This document shows, one piece after another, positions 51,020 to 60,041 of a DNA stretch of 64,000 nucleotides (the stretch's first letter is position 1; the number at the start of each line of letters is the position of its first letter). The notes below the pieces were generated by a model, which was given only the letters and a program-made list of their open reading frames with translations, searched no databases and was not told where the DNA came from. Location: positions 5,766,001 through 5,830,000 of the forward strand of contig NZ_MWQN01000001.1 of the NCBI RefSeq assembly GCF_002024165.1, written 5' to 3'. The stretch comes from Embleya scabrispora. GTDB taxonomy: Bacteria > Actinomycetota > Actinomycetes > Streptomycetales > Streptomycetaceae. The translations under genes were made by a program, and so were the position numbers.

Positions 51020-51652
51020 TCAGCGCGCCGCCGTCGGCGCCAGCCCGTGCAGCAGCAGGTCGGCGAACACGTCGCCGATCTCGCGCGGCGACATCGGCCC
51101 GTCGAACTGGTACCAGCTGTTCAGGTGGTGCACGCCGCCGAAGAAGTTGTGCGTGGCGATGTCGGCCGACACGTCCCGGCGCAACCGGCCCTCGCGCTGG
51201 CCCTGTTCGATCAGCGCGCGGAACCGCTCGTGGTAGCGCCGGCGCTCGGCCCGGATCTCGGCGCTCTTGTCGGGCGCGAGCAGGTGCATCGAGCGGAAGT
51301 AGACCACCGCGTCGTCGATGTTGTCGAGGGTGGTGACCACCACGTCGGCGGCGGCCTCGCGCAGCCGGTCGAGCACCGGCTCGGGTCCGTCGGCGATGGT
51401 GTTCAGCCGCTGGGTCTGCATCGCCAGCATGCGGTGGTAGATCTCGACGAGCAGGTCGTCCTTGGACGCGTAGTAGTGGTACATCGCCCCCTTGGTGACC
51501 CCGGCGGCGGCCACGATCTCCTGGACCGAGGTGCTCTCGAAGCCACGCTCGGCGAACATCCGGGAGGCGATGCGCAGCAACCGCTGCGGCAGCGACGCCC
51601 CGTCGGCGTCGGATTCGACCGGCGCCGCGTTTCCGCGACCTCTTGCCGCCAT
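51020..51652 (-). CDS. TetR-family regulator of the acyl-CoA dehydrogenase operon
   Basis: The protein is 210 residues. The helix-turn-helix is [20 protein letters not shown] followed by [10 protein letters not shown]. The C-terminal domain ([20 protein letters not shown]) resembles TetR proteins that control fatty acid or acyl-CoA metabolism in actinobacteria. ATG 51652 has AAAGG nine bases upstream. It faces an acyl-CoA dehydrogenase gene across 172 bases with a perfect 16-bp palindrome, so it most likely represses that operon and responds to an acyl-CoA. Confidence 0.92.
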   Translation of the reverse strand: MAARGRGNAAPVESDADGASLPQRLLRIASRMFAERGFESTSVQEIVAAAGVTKGAMYHYYASKDDLLVEIYHRMLAMQTQRLNTIADGPEPVLDRLREAAADVVVTTLDNIDDAVVYFRSMHLLAPDKSAEIRAERRRYHERFRALIEQGQREGRLRRDVSADIATHNFFGGVHHLNSWYQFDGPMSPREIGDVFADLLLHGLAPTAAR

Positions 51653-51699
51653 GATGTTCAACCTTTCGCGGGAGCGTACGGGCGCCAGTCTAGCCAAGA

Positions 51700-51715
51700 T
51701 ACCGACCGGTCGGTA
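51700..51715. promoter_or_regulatory. 16-bp palindrome between tetR and the acyl-CoA dehydrogenase operon
   Basis: TACCGACCGGTCGGTA is perfectly self-complementary and lies 48 bases from the tetR start and 110 from the dehydrogenase start. A -10-like TACCGT begins within its right end. It has the length and form of a TetR-family operator. Confidence 0.75.
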
Positions 51716-51824
51716 CCGTGCATCGGAGACGTCGTCTTCCGTGCACGTCTCGGGAACCCGTACCGGGAACCCTACGGACTCGACGCCGTCGACTCGGGAA
51801 CGACCCAGGAGGAGGTACGCGCCG

Positions 51825-53048
51825 GTGGACTTCGGCTACGACGCCCGGACCGAGGAACTGCGCGAGCAACTGCTCGCGTTCATGACCGAACACGTCCACC
51901 CCGCCGAGGCCGTGTTCGACGAACAGGTGGCCGCTCCGGGCGCCGACCCGTGGGGCCGCCCGCCGGTGCTGGAGGAGTTGAAGGCCGAGGCGCGCAAACG
52001 CGGCCTGTGGAACCTGTTCCTGCCGGGCGAGGAGGGCGCGGGACTGACCAACCTGCAATACGCGCCCCTGGCCGAGATCACCGGGCGCAGCCCGCACCTG
52101 GCCCCGGAGGCGCTGAACTGCGCCGCGCCGGACACGGGCAACATGGAACTGCTGCACGACTTCGGCACCCCGCGGCAGCGCGAGCGCTGGCTGCGGCCGC
52201 TGCTCGACGGCACCATCCGCTCGGCGTTCTGCATGACCGAGCCCGACGTGGCCTCCTCCGACGCCACCAACATCACCACGAGCATCGTGCGCGACGGCGA
52301 CGACTACGTGATCAACGGCCGCAAGTGGTGGTCCTCCGGGGCGATGGCACCCACCTGCGAGATCCTGGTCGTGATGGGCCGTACCGACCCCGACGCGCCG
52401 CGCCACCGCCGGCAGAGCATGATCCTGGTGCCGCGCGACACCCCAGGCGTGCACATCCGTCGCGGGATGCACGTCTTCGGCTACACCGACGGCCCGCACG
52501 GCGGACACGCCGAGGTGGTCTTCGAGAACGTACGGGTGCCCGCGACCAACCTGGTCGGCAACGCCGGGGACGGCTTCGCGATCGCCCAGGCCCGGCTGGG
52601 CCCCGGGCGGATCCACCACTGCATGCGGCTGATCGGAATGGCCGAGCGCGGCCTGGAGCTGATGTGCCGCCGGGTACTGGCACGCGAGGCGTTCGGCGGA
52701 CCGCTGGCCGAGCAGGGGGTGATCCAGGAGTGGATCGCCGAATCCCGGGTGCGCATCGAGCAGTTGCGGCTGCTGGTGCTCAAGACCGCGTGGCTGATGG
52801 ACACCGTCGGCAACCGCGGCGCGCACCGCGAGATCCAGTCGATCAAGATCGCCACCCCGAGCACCGTCGAATGGATCCTGGACAAGGCCATCCAGGCGCA
52901 CGGCGCCGGCGGCCTGTCCCAGGACTTCGTCCTCGCCTCGCTGTGGACCCACGCCCGCACGCTGCGCCTGGCCGACGGGCCGGACGAGGTACACCGTCGT
53001 TCGCTCGCCCACCGCGAACTCAAGCCCTACCGAGACGCGGACCAGTGA
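51825..53048 (+). CDS. Acyl-CoA dehydrogenase family protein
   Basis: The protein is 407 residues. [20 protein letters not shown] is the FAD-binding signature, [13 protein letters not shown] is the next conserved strand, and [18 protein letters not shown] near the end holds the Glu expected to act as catalytic base in this ACAD10/11-like branch. It should introduce a C=C bond into an acyl-CoA and pass electrons to ETF. GTG 51825 has AGGAGGAGG nine bases upstream. Two SDR genes follow in the operon (37-base gap, then overlap), an arrangement that fits degradation of a branched or cyclic acyl chain. Confidence 0.92.
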   Translation: MDFGYDARTEELREQLLAFMTEHVHPAEAVFDEQVAAPGADPWGRPPVLEELKAEARKRGLWNLFLPGEEGAGLTNLQYAPLAEITGRSPHLAPEALNCAAPDTGNMELLHDFGTPRQRERWLRPLLDGTIRSAFCMTEPDVASSDATNITTSIVRDGDDYVINGRKWWSSGAMAPTCEILVVMGRTDPDAPRHRRQSMILVPRDTPGVHIRRGMHVFGYTDGPHGGHAEVVFENVRVPATNLVGNAGDGFAIAQARLGPGRIHHCMRLIGMAERGLELMCRRVLAREAFGGPLAEQGVIQEWIAESRVRIEQLRLLVLKTAWLMDTVGNRGAHREIQSIKIATPSTVEWILDKAIQAHGAGGLSQDFVLASLWTHARTLRLADGPDEVHRRSLAHRELKPYRDADQ

Positions 53049-53085
53049 ACCGCGCACCCCGTTCCGACCGAGAGGCAGCCGCCCA

Positions 53086-53841
53086 GTGACCGACACCTCC
53101 CGCCCCGTAGCCATCGTCACCGGCGCCAGCCGCGGCATCGGCCTGGGCATCGCCCAAGCGCTGGTCGCGCGCGGCGACCGGGTCTGCGTGACCGCACGCG
53201 GCGCGGACACCCTGGCCGAGGTGGTCGCCTCGCTCGGCGGCCCCGAGCACGCCATCGGCGTCGCGGGCAAGGCGCACGACCCGGCCCACCAGGACGCCGC
53301 CGTGACCGCGACCCTGGAGGCGTTCGGCCGGATCGACATGCTGGTCAACAACGCCGGGATCAACCCCGTCTACGGCCCGCTGGTCGAACTCGACCTCGAC
53401 GCCGGGCGCAAGATCCTGGAGGTCAACCTGCTCGCCGCGCTGGCCTGGACCCAGCGGGTGTACAAGGCGTGGCTGGGCGAGCACGGCGGCGCCATCGTCA
53501 ACGTGTCCTCGATGGCCGGCGAGCGGCCCGCGCACGGGATCGGCTTCTACGGCGTGAGCAAGGCCGCGCTGACCCACCTGACCGCGCAACTGGCGAGCGA
53601 ACTCGGGCCGCGCGTGCGGGTGAACGCGGTCGCGCCGGCCGTGGTCAAGACCGTCTTCGCGACCGCGCTGTACGAGGGCCGCGAGGAGGAGGTCGCGGCG
53701 GCGTACCCGATGGGCCGGCTCGGCGTGCCCGAGGACGTGGCCGGCGCGGTGGCGTTCCTGCTGTCCGAGCAGGCGGGGTGGATCACCGGCCAGACGCTGC
53801 TCGTGGACGGCGGCGTGAGCCTGTCCGGCGGTGTGGGGTGA
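53086..53841 (+). CDS. SDR-family oxidoreductase
   Basis: The protein is 251 residues with a full classical SDR set: TGASRGIG at about 12-19, NNAGIN, Ser in NVSSMAGERP and YxxxK in FYGVSKAAL. The closing TGQTLLVDGG is typical of FabG-like enzymes. GTG 53086 has GAGAGG upstream. The function is NAD(P)-dependent oxidation or reduction of a hydroxyacyl or keto compound, probably the product chain of the acyl-CoA dehydrogenase encoded just upstream. Its stop overlaps the start of the next SDR gene (GTGA). Confidence 0.92.
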   Translation: MTDTSRPVAIVTGASRGIGLGIAQALVARGDRVCVTARGADTLAEVVASLGGPEHAIGVAGKAHDPAHQDAAVTATLEAFGRIDMLVNNAGINPVYGPLVELDLDAGRKILEVNLLAALAWTQRVYKAWLGEHGGAIVNVSSMAGERPAHGIGFYGVSKAALTHLTAQLASELGPRVRVNAVAPAVVKTVFATALYEGREEEVAAAYPMGRLGVPEDVAGAVAFLLSEQAGWITGQTLLVDGGVSLSGGVG

Positions 53842-54626
53842 CGGTGCTCGCGGGGGCGGGCGTGGTGGTCACCGGGGGCGGCGCGGGCATCGGCGCGGCC
53901 CTGGCCCGCCGCTTCGCCGCCGCCGGTGCGCGCGTGGTGGTCAACGACCTGGACCCGGACGCGTGCCACGCGGTGGCCGCGGACATCGACGCCGTCGCGC
54001 TGCCCGGCGACGCGGCCACGGAGGCGGGCGTCGCGGCGCTGATCTCCGGGGCGCGGGTAGCGCTCGGCGGCGAGATCGACGTCTACTGCGCCAACGCCGG
54101 CATCGGCGCGGGCGTCGGCCTGGACGCGCCCGAGGAGGCGTGGGAGCACTCCTGGGACGTCAACGTGATGGCGCACGTACGCGCCGCCCGACTGCTCACC
54201 CCGGCCTGGCTGGCGCGCGGTCGCGGCCACCTGGTCACCACGGTCTCCGCCGCCGGGCTGCTCACCATGTTGGACGCGTCGGCGTACGCGGTCACCAAGC
54301 ACGCGGCGTACGCGTTCGCCGAGTGGATGGCGATCACGTACGGCGCCAAGGGCATCACGGTCCAGGCGGTCTGCCCGCAGGGCGTGCGTACGGCCCTGCT
54401 GGAGGCCTCCGGTCCGGCCGCCCGCCTGCTCCTGGACGACGACGCCCTGGAGCCGGAGCAGGTCGCCGACACGGTCGTCGACGCGGTCGCGGCGGGCGGC
54501 CCGTTCCTGATCCTGCCCCACCCCGAAGTGGCCCGCATGTACGCGGCCCGCGCCGCCGACCCGGACCGCTGGTTGGCCGGCATGCGCAAACTCCAGGCCG
54601 GACTGGAACAGGCGCGGGAGGGCTGA
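53838..54626 (+). CDS. SDR-family oxidoreductase
   Basis: The protein is 262 residues. The cofactor motif is TGGGAGIG. NAGIGAGVG, the Ser in TTVSAAGLL and YxxxK in AYAVTKHAAY are all present. VNDLDPDACHAVAAD places an Asp after strand 2, which favours NAD over NADP. GTG 53838 overlaps the previous stop, so translation is coupled. It lacks the FabG-type ending and has a longer C-terminal segment (PHPEVARMYAARAADPDRWL) common to retinol-dehydrogenase-like SDRs. It ends the acyl-CoA dehydrogenase operon. Confidence 0.92.
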   Translation: MTVLAGAGVVVTGGGAGIGAALARRFAAAGARVVVNDLDPDACHAVAADIDAVALPGDAATEAGVAALISGARVALGGEIDVYCANAGIGAGVGLDAPEEAWEHSWDVNVMAHVRAARLLTPAWLARGRGHLVTTVSAAGLLTMLDASAYAVTKHAAYAFAEWMAITYGAKGITVQAVCPQGVRTALLEASGPAARLLLDDDALEPEQVADTVVDAVAAGGPFLILPHPEVARMYAARAADPDRWLAGMRKLQAGLEQAREG

Positions 54627-54678
54627 AGCACCCGCCACCCCGTGGTCGATCCGTCGCCTGGAGGGAACGGCCCGGGAA

Positions 54679-55230
54679 TCAAGCGGACTTCGGGCTGTGC
54701 CACGCCTTCGGCGCGAGGCTTTTCGGGTCGAGGTCGGGTGCTCCGGTGCGCTCGGTGCCCGAGCGCGGTTTCCCCGGGTCGGCTGTCGCGGGAACGTGCG
54801 AGACGATCACCCACCGATCGCGGGAACGGTTCCAGAGCATCCGCTCGTCGACGCGCACCCATGAGGACGTGGCAGCGGCGAATGCCCTGATCTCGACGGC
54901 GTACAGGTCGACGGAGACCGGCTGTTCCCATCTGTAGGTGACGTCGCGCCACTGCTGCCGGCCGTGCTCGTTCATCCGCAGCTCGGCGTCCTGTTCGCCC
55001 CGGGCGCCGCCGATGTCGAGATGTTCGGCCAACTTCGCTGCGTCGCCCGCGTTGAGCAATGCCACGTAGCGGTCCAGGTACGTCCGCAATCGCCCTTCAT
55101 CCGGTGTGGAGTCCCGGTCCGCGGAGCTTGATCCCGCGCCGCCGCAACCCGCCGAGACGATCGCGAGCAGCACCCCCGATGCGACAGCCGCCACCTTCCG
55201 CCGTACCGGCGTCGCACCACGAACGGCCAT
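54679..55230 (-). CDS. Putative lipoprotein of unknown function
   Basis: The protein is 183 residues. The signal region RRKVAAVASGVLLAIVSAGC ends in lipobox VSAGC. The mature part resembles an NTF2-like or DUF4878-type small domain in style (YVALLNAGDAAKLAEHLDI and RWEQPVSVDLYAVEIRAFA) but I cannot assign it firmly. ATG 55230 has GGGAGGGGG upstream. It should be anchored outside the membrane. It lies downstream of the MerR-methyltransferase gene on the same strand, 78 bases away. Confidence 0.75.
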   Translation of the reverse strand: MAVRGATPVRRKVAAVASGVLLAIVSAGCGGAGSSSADRDSTPDEGRLRTYLDRYVALLNAGDAAKLAEHLDIGGARGEQDAELRMNEHGRQQWRDVTYRWEQPVSVDLYAVEIRAFAAATSSWVRVDERMLWNRSRDRWVIVSHVPATADPGKPRSGTERTGAPDLDPKSLAPKAWHSPKSA

Positions 55231-55308
55231 CGGTCCCCCTCCCGCTCACCCGGGGTGCCTTTCCACCGAATGCCACCGAGAACCATTTCCCGGGTGCGGC
55301 GGTCGTCT

Positions 55309-56436
55309 TCAGGCCACGAGCAGGCGCAGACCCAGCTCCGCCGCGTCGAGGTCGGTCAGGTCGCCGTTGCGCTCGGACCACCGGCCGGAGGCGAGGTCGT
55401 CGCGGAGCCGGTCCACCGCTCGCTGCTCGGCCTCGGGTCCGACCCGGGTCCACAGCGATACCGCGCGGCGCACGTGTTCGTCCAGGTACGCCTCGGGGCG
55501 GCGCCAGTACGCCTCGAAGAAGCCGTCGGCGCAATCCCACGGGATGAGCACCGGCTCCAGACGGGCACCGATCGTGCCGGCCAACCGCTGCACCGAGGGC
55601 CGGCCGGCGACGAGTCCGGTGACCTCGGGCAGATAGTCGCGGATGAGCCAGAACCGGTCCCGCCACGCGGTGTCGTGGGCGTCGTGCGTGAACACCACCA
55701 CGCGCCGGGCCACCCGCCGCATCTCGCGCAGCCCCGCGATCGGGTCCCGCCAGTGATGGATGGTGCTGAAGGCCATGGCCGCGTCGAAGGACCGGTCCGC
55801 GAACGGGAGGCTTTCCGCTTCGGCCGCCACGCACGGGGCCGCGCCCTCGGGACGCTGCGCCCGCATGACCGCCGACGGCTCCACCGCGGTCACGTCGCGG
55901 TCCGGGGGTTCGTACGAACCGGTGCCGGCGCCGACGTTCAGGACGGTGCGGGCGTCGCCGAGCGCTTCCCAGACCCGCGCGGCGATGCGCGGCTCGGTGC
56001 GGCGCGTCGCCGGGTAGGCGGATCCGATCGTGTCGTACAACTGCGCGCCGAATACCTTCAGTTGATCCTCCGAGGGGGTCCTGATCCCCATGGCCCGTGC
56101 CTCCGGTTCCGTGTCGATGGCCGCCACCGTGGCGACGGCCCGGTCGCGCTGTTCCAGCAGCAGGGCGCGCAGTCGGCGCAGGTGCGCGACCGCGTCGGTG
56201 TCGGGGTCGTCGACCAGGTCCGCGATCTCGCGCAGCCCGAAGCCGAGTCGCCGATAGGCGAGCACCTCGCGCAGCCGCTCCACGTCCCCGGCGGCGTACG
56301 CCCGGTATCCGGCCACCGTCCGCGCGGACGGCCGCACGAGTCCGATCTCGTCGTAGTGATGCAGCGTCCGCACGCTCACACAGGCCAACTCGGCCACACG
56401 CCCCACAGTCAGGTGCTCCTCCACACCCCCGACCAT
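55309..56436 (-). CDS. MerR-type DNA-binding domain fused to a SAM-dependent methyltransferase
   Basis: The protein is 375 residues. Residues about 8-110 form a MerR winged helix and dimerisation helix (VGRVAELACVSVRTLHHYDE, YRAYAAGDVERLREVLAYRR). Residues 130-290 form a class I methyltransferase with motif I VLNVGAGTGSYE (165-176), acidic VTAVEPSAVM, and SLPFADRSFDAAMAFSTIHH. The last ~85 residues are unassigned. In typical MerR regulators this place is taken by a ligand-binding domain, so the methyltransferase may act as sensor, as enzyme, or both. Start is ATG 56436 or GTG 56424; GGAGGAG also precedes an internal GTG. Confidence 0.85.
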   Translation of the reverse strand: MVGGVEEHLTVGRVAELACVSVRTLHHYDEIGLVRPSARTVAGYRAYAAGDVERLREVLAYRRLGFGLREIADLVDDPDTDAVAHLRRLRALLLEQRDRAVATVAAIDTEPEARAMGIRTPSEDQLKVFGAQLYDTIGSAYPATRRTEPRIAARVWEALGDARTVLNVGAGTGSYEPPDRDVTAVEPSAVMRAQRPEGAAPCVAAEAESLPFADRSFDAAMAFSTIHHWRDPIAGLREMRRVARRVVVFTHDAHDTAWRDRFWLIRDYLPEVTGLVAGRPSVQRLAGTIGARLEPVLIPWDCADGFFEAYWRRPEAYLDEHVRRAVSLWTRVGPEAEQRAVDRLRDDLASGRWSERNGDLTDLDAAELGLRLLVA

Positions 56437-56556
56437 GCGCCATGACGCCACGTGAGGGTCAAGCACTCCGCCGCCCGCCCGAGTCCCGAGCATGCGAGAG
56501 AGCATCGGGGACCCGGGTCACGCGAGGTCGAACGTCGAGCCGAGAGCCGGGCGCTC

Positions 56557-57489
56557 TCACCTCGGGGTGAGGCCCAGTTCGGAGAAGGCGTATGTCGGGT
56601 CGGGGCGCGAGCCGTTGCGGAAGATGTCTACCGTGACCTCGTCCGGCCGTTCGGCGCCCAGGGTCCGCAAGGCGGTGACGGCCTTGCGGGACAGCGGACC
56701 GGCGCCGGCGTAGACGACCGGCTCGCCGAGCGTCCACTCGGCGAAGTGCGGGGCGGCGATGTCGGGCCGCCAGCCGTTCGCGAACATGCGCCGGGACTGC
56801 TCACTGCCCGGGGCGTCCGGGGTCGGCAGGTTCCCGGGGTCGAGCCGCTCGCCGGACGCGGCCGTGCGGATCGTGCCGTCGAGGGTCGTCATGAACTGGA
56901 CGACGCTGTCCCCCGGGCCGTTCATGACCACGGCCGCGTCGGTCGGCAACGTGCCCAACACCCAGTCCAGTCGGACCTGCAGGTCGTCCCACGCCGTGCA
57001 CGGCCCGACGGCGCCGCGTGCGCTGGGACGATCGTCGAAACGCTCCAGGCCGTGGACCCTGAACGGGCCGTCGTCGCCCCAGCCCCGCACCGTCACCTGC
57101 TCGGCGGGAACCGCGAGCACGTCGCGCAGCGAGGCCACGATCGCTCGGCCGTACTGCGCGCGAAGCGGGGCGTCGGTGTACCAGCGCCACTCCAGACACC
57201 AGGTCGGCTGTACCGGCGAGGTGCCCGTCTTTCGGCACTCCCAGCCGAGTTCCGCCAGATCCCGCTCCTGTCCGGCGGTCAGGGGAATCCCGTCCGCGGC
57301 GAACACCTGCGCCATCACATGCCGCTCACCGCGCCGGGTCATCGTGACGGAGACGGAGTTCTCCGGCGCCCCGATCCGCACCCGGTTCCAGTCTTCTACG
57401 TACTCGCCCCCCAAGAGGTCCGCGACCAAAGGCACTTCACCACGGCCCAACAGGGCGTCCCACACTGTCGACTCCATGCCGCCCAGCAT
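56557..57489 (-). CDS. TY-Chap-like (putative peptide chaperone fold) protein
   Basis: The protein is 310 residues and cytosolic. The middle segment (TAWDDLQVRLDWVLGTLPTD then AAVVMNGPGDSVVQFMTTLD) and RRMFANGWRPDIAAPHFAEW resemble TY-Chap domains, which have a type-III-secretion-chaperone-like fold. The N-terminal half also has a similar alpha/beta pattern (TAGQERDLAELGWECRKTGT), so the protein may hold two such domains. Family assignment is by pattern memory and moderately certain. ATG 57489 has GGAGG eight bases upstream. It lies between the MMPL gene and the MerR fusion gene without obvious coupling. Confidence 0.6.
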   Translation of the reverse strand: MLGGMESTVWDALLGRGEVPLVADLLGGEYVEDWNRVRIGAPENSVSVTMTRRGERHVMAQVFAADGIPLTAGQERDLAELGWECRKTGTSPVQPTWCLEWRWYTDAPLRAQYGRAIVASLRDVLAVPAEQVTVRGWGDDGPFRVHGLERFDDRPSARGAVGPCTAWDDLQVRLDWVLGTLPTDAAVVMNGPGDSVVQFMTTLDGTIRTAASGERLDPGNLPTPDAPGSEQSRRMFANGWRPDIAAPHFAEWTLGEPVVYAGAGPLSRKAVTALRTLGAERPDEVTVDIFRNGSRPDPTYAFSELGLTPR

Positions 57490-57595
57490 GCCCAACCCCT
57501 CCGACGCCACCGGGCCCCGGGGCCGGTGAGCGCACGGCCACCGACATCACGCCGACGCGGGGTCGTCGACTCGCCCGGGGCGGGCCGGAGCCGAG

Positions 57596-59866
57596 TCACC
57601 GGTCGACCAGCCGTGGATGCGGGGCCTCACCCGTGGATTTCGTGTCGGTGTCGTCGGTGCCGGCCGCGCCGCCGGGAAGCATCGAGTCCAGCCACTTCGG
57701 CAGCCACCAGTTGCCGCGGCCGAGGAGCGTCATGGTCGCCGGTACCAGCACCATGCGCACGACCGTGGCGTCGATGAAGATCGCGGTGGCCAGGCCGAGC
57801 CCGAACATCTTCATGGAGGGGTCGTCGGCGACCGCGAAGGACAGGAAGACCGCCACCATGATGAGAGCGGCCGAGGTGATGATCCGGGCGGTGCCCGAGA
57901 TGCCCTCGACGATCGCCGTGCGGTTGTCGCCGGTGCGCAGGTACTCCTCGCGTACGCGGGAGAGGAGGAACACCTCGTAGTCCATCGACAGGCCGAACAG
58001 GATGGCGAAGAGGAACATCGGGATGAACGACACGATCGGAACCGTCGATTCCAGCCCGATGAGTGCGCCTCCCCAGCCCCACTGGAAGACCGCGACCATG
58101 ACGCCGTAGGCCGCGCCGATGCTCAGCAGATTCAGCAGTACCGCCTTGAGCGGTACGAGTACCGAGCGGAAGACCGGCATCAGCAGCAGGAACGACAACG
58201 CGAGCACGGTGGCCACGAACACCGGCAGGCGTTCGCTGGTGCGTCGGCCCACATCGGACAGGCTCGCGGCGGCGCCGCCGACGTGGGCCCTGGCCGGGCC
58301 GGGCCCGATCGCCGTGGGCAGCACGTCGGTGCGCAGCCGGGCGATCGTGTCGGCCGTGGCCTTGTCCTGGGGGCTGGTGGTCGGGAAGACCACGAGGGTC
58401 GCGATGCCGGTGGCCGGATCGATGTGCGTCGGCGCGACGGACGCGATGCCCGGATCCGCCGCGACCGCCGCGACGAGTCGGTTCGGCACTCCCGGATCAC
58501 CGGCGGGGTCCGCGGCGATGACGAGGGGACCGTTGATACCCGGACCGAACCCCTCGGCGACGAGGTCGTAGGCCCGGCGCTCGGTACGGCTGGGGGGCTG
58601 TGAGCCGTCGTCGGGCAGACCGACGCGCAGGCCGAGTACGGGCAGCGTCGCGGTCAGCAGCAGCCCCGCCGCGCCGACCGCGTACGGCACCGGGTGCCGG
58701 CTGACGTGCCCGATCCAGCGACGCCACCCGGCGGCGTGGACGGCGCCCGACGCCGGGTCCCGCCGCCGTGCGAGTCGGGCCGGCTTCCCGGCCCGCAGAG
58801 CCCGGCCGATCAGGCCGGGCCGGGCCAGGCGGGCGCCGGCGGCGCCGAGGAAGGCCGGCAGCAGCGTCACCGACGCGAGCACCATGGTCAGGACGACGAT
58901 CGAGACGGCGATCCCGCCCACCGTCATGAACGGTACGTCCGCGACCGCCATGCCCAGGATCGATACGACGACGGTGCCGCCGGCGAAGACCACGGGCCTG
59001 CCCGCCGTGGCCACCGCTCGCCCCGCCGCCTCGCGGGGATCGAGCCCGCGCGCGAGATATTCCCGGTGCCTGGCGAGCACGAACAGCGCGTAGTCGATGC
59101 CCACTCCGAGTCCGACCATGCTGCCCAGGACAGGGGCGAAGGTCGGGACGTCCGTCACCCCCGCCAGTACCGTCATCGCGGCAACCCCGACGGTGAGCCC
59201 GAAGACCGCCATGCCGATCGGCAGCGCGGCGGCGACGAGCGAACCGAACGCCAGGAACAGGATCGCGGCCGCGGCGAGGATGCCGATCAGCTCGCTCGTG
59301 CCGCCGTCGGGGTCGGAGAAGGCGTAGAAGAGGCTCCCGCCCATCTCGATGCGCAGGGGCAGTTCGGCGCGCAGCCGGTCGCCGAGATCGACGAGGGCGT
59401 CGAGGTCTTCGGCCGACAGCCGGCTCTGGTCCGGATACTGCACCCGGACGACCGCGATCCGCCCGTCGGCCGAGACGAGGCCGTCGCGCGCGGTGGTGTC
59501 CCCGCCCGCGTCGAGTGCCCCCGCCGGGTCGCTCGTGCCGAGCACGTGCGGCAGCCGCCGCACCTCGGTCTGCAGCCGCGTGAGAGCGGCGCGCGCGCCG
59601 CCGTGGTCGAAGAACGTGGCACCGCCCTCGACGGGGGTGACGACCACTTGGGCGGTCATCCCCTCCTGGCCGGTGCCGGCCCGCTCGATCAGTTGCGCGG
59701 CCCGTTGGGAGTCCAGTCCCGGAGCGGTCATCGAGTCCGCGGTCCGCCCGCCGACGGCGATCGCGGCGAGGACGGCGAGCGTGGCGGCGATCAGCCATGC
59801 CGCGATCACCCGCCAGGGATGACGGGCGGCGCTTGCGCCCAGGCGCAACAGGGCTTTCGAGAGCAT
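57596..59866 (-). CDS. MMPL-family (RND-type) membrane transporter
   Basis: The protein is 756 residues with 11-12 membrane segments in two repeats, each with a large external loop between segments 1 and 2 (residues about 40-190 and 420-540). VGLGVGIDYALFVLARHREY and LFGLSMDYEVFLLSRVREEY are the paired segment-4 motifs with the proton-relay Asp-Tyr. Actinobacterial MMPL proteins export lipids, siderophores or drugs using the proton gradient. ATG 59866 has GGAGGAA upstream. A 14-bp hairpin precedes the ribosome binding site. The gene is divergent from a histidine kinase/response regulator pair, probably its regulator. Confidence 0.93.
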   Translation of the reverse strand: MLSKALLRLGASAARHPWRVIAAWLIAATLAVLAAIAVGGRTADSMTAPGLDSQRAAQLIERAGTGQEGMTAQVVVTPVEGGATFFDHGGARAALTRLQTEVRRLPHVLGTSDPAGALDAGGDTTARDGLVSADGRIAVVRVQYPDQSRLSAEDLDALVDLGDRLRAELPLRIEMGGSLFYAFSDPDGGTSELIGILAAAAILFLAFGSLVAAALPIGMAVFGLTVGVAAMTVLAGVTDVPTFAPVLGSMVGLGVGIDYALFVLARHREYLARGLDPREAAGRAVATAGRPVVFAGGTVVVSILGMAVADVPFMTVGGIAVSIVVLTMVLASVTLLPAFLGAAGARLARPGLIGRALRAGKPARLARRRDPASGAVHAAGWRRWIGHVSRHPVPYAVGAAGLLLTATLPVLGLRVGLPDDGSQPPSRTERRAYDLVAEGFGPGINGPLVIAADPAGDPGVPNRLVAAVAADPGIASVAPTHIDPATGIATLVVFPTTSPQDKATADTIARLRTDVLPTAIGPGPARAHVGGAAASLSDVGRRTSERLPVFVATVLALSFLLLMPVFRSVLVPLKAVLLNLLSIGAAYGVMVAVFQWGWGGALIGLESTVPIVSFIPMFLFAILFGLSMDYEVFLLSRVREEYLRTGDNRTAIVEGISGTARIITSAALIMVAVFLSFAVADDPSMKMFGLGLATAIFIDATVVRMVLVPATMTLLGRGNWWLPKWLDSMLPGGAAGTDDTDTKSTGEAPHPRLVDR

Positions 59867-59880
59867 CGATTCCTCCAACC

Positions 59881-59914
59881 ACCTCGGCGGCCGTCCTTGT
59901 ACGGCCGCCGAGGT
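59881..59914 (-). promoter_or_regulatory. Perfect 14-bp hairpin beside the MMPL ribosome binding site
   Basis: ACCTCGGCGGCCGT (59881-59894) and ACGGCCGCCGAGGT (59901-59914) pair over all 14 positions around a six-base loop. On the MMPL transcript the hairpin ends about five bases before the GGAGGAA site, and its loop reads ACAAGG. There is no upstream gene for it to terminate, so it may be an mRNA control element or a DNA operator. Confidence 0.6.
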
Positions 59915-60041
59915 CGAGGTTCGTCGCCACGGCGCTCTGCGGCATCGGCTCGCGGGCCGCGGATCGGTCGGCCCCAGGGCGGGGTGACGCCCCGTCCTTT
60001 CGGCCGATGCGCGACACGGCGCGGTCCCTAGGCTGGGAAGC

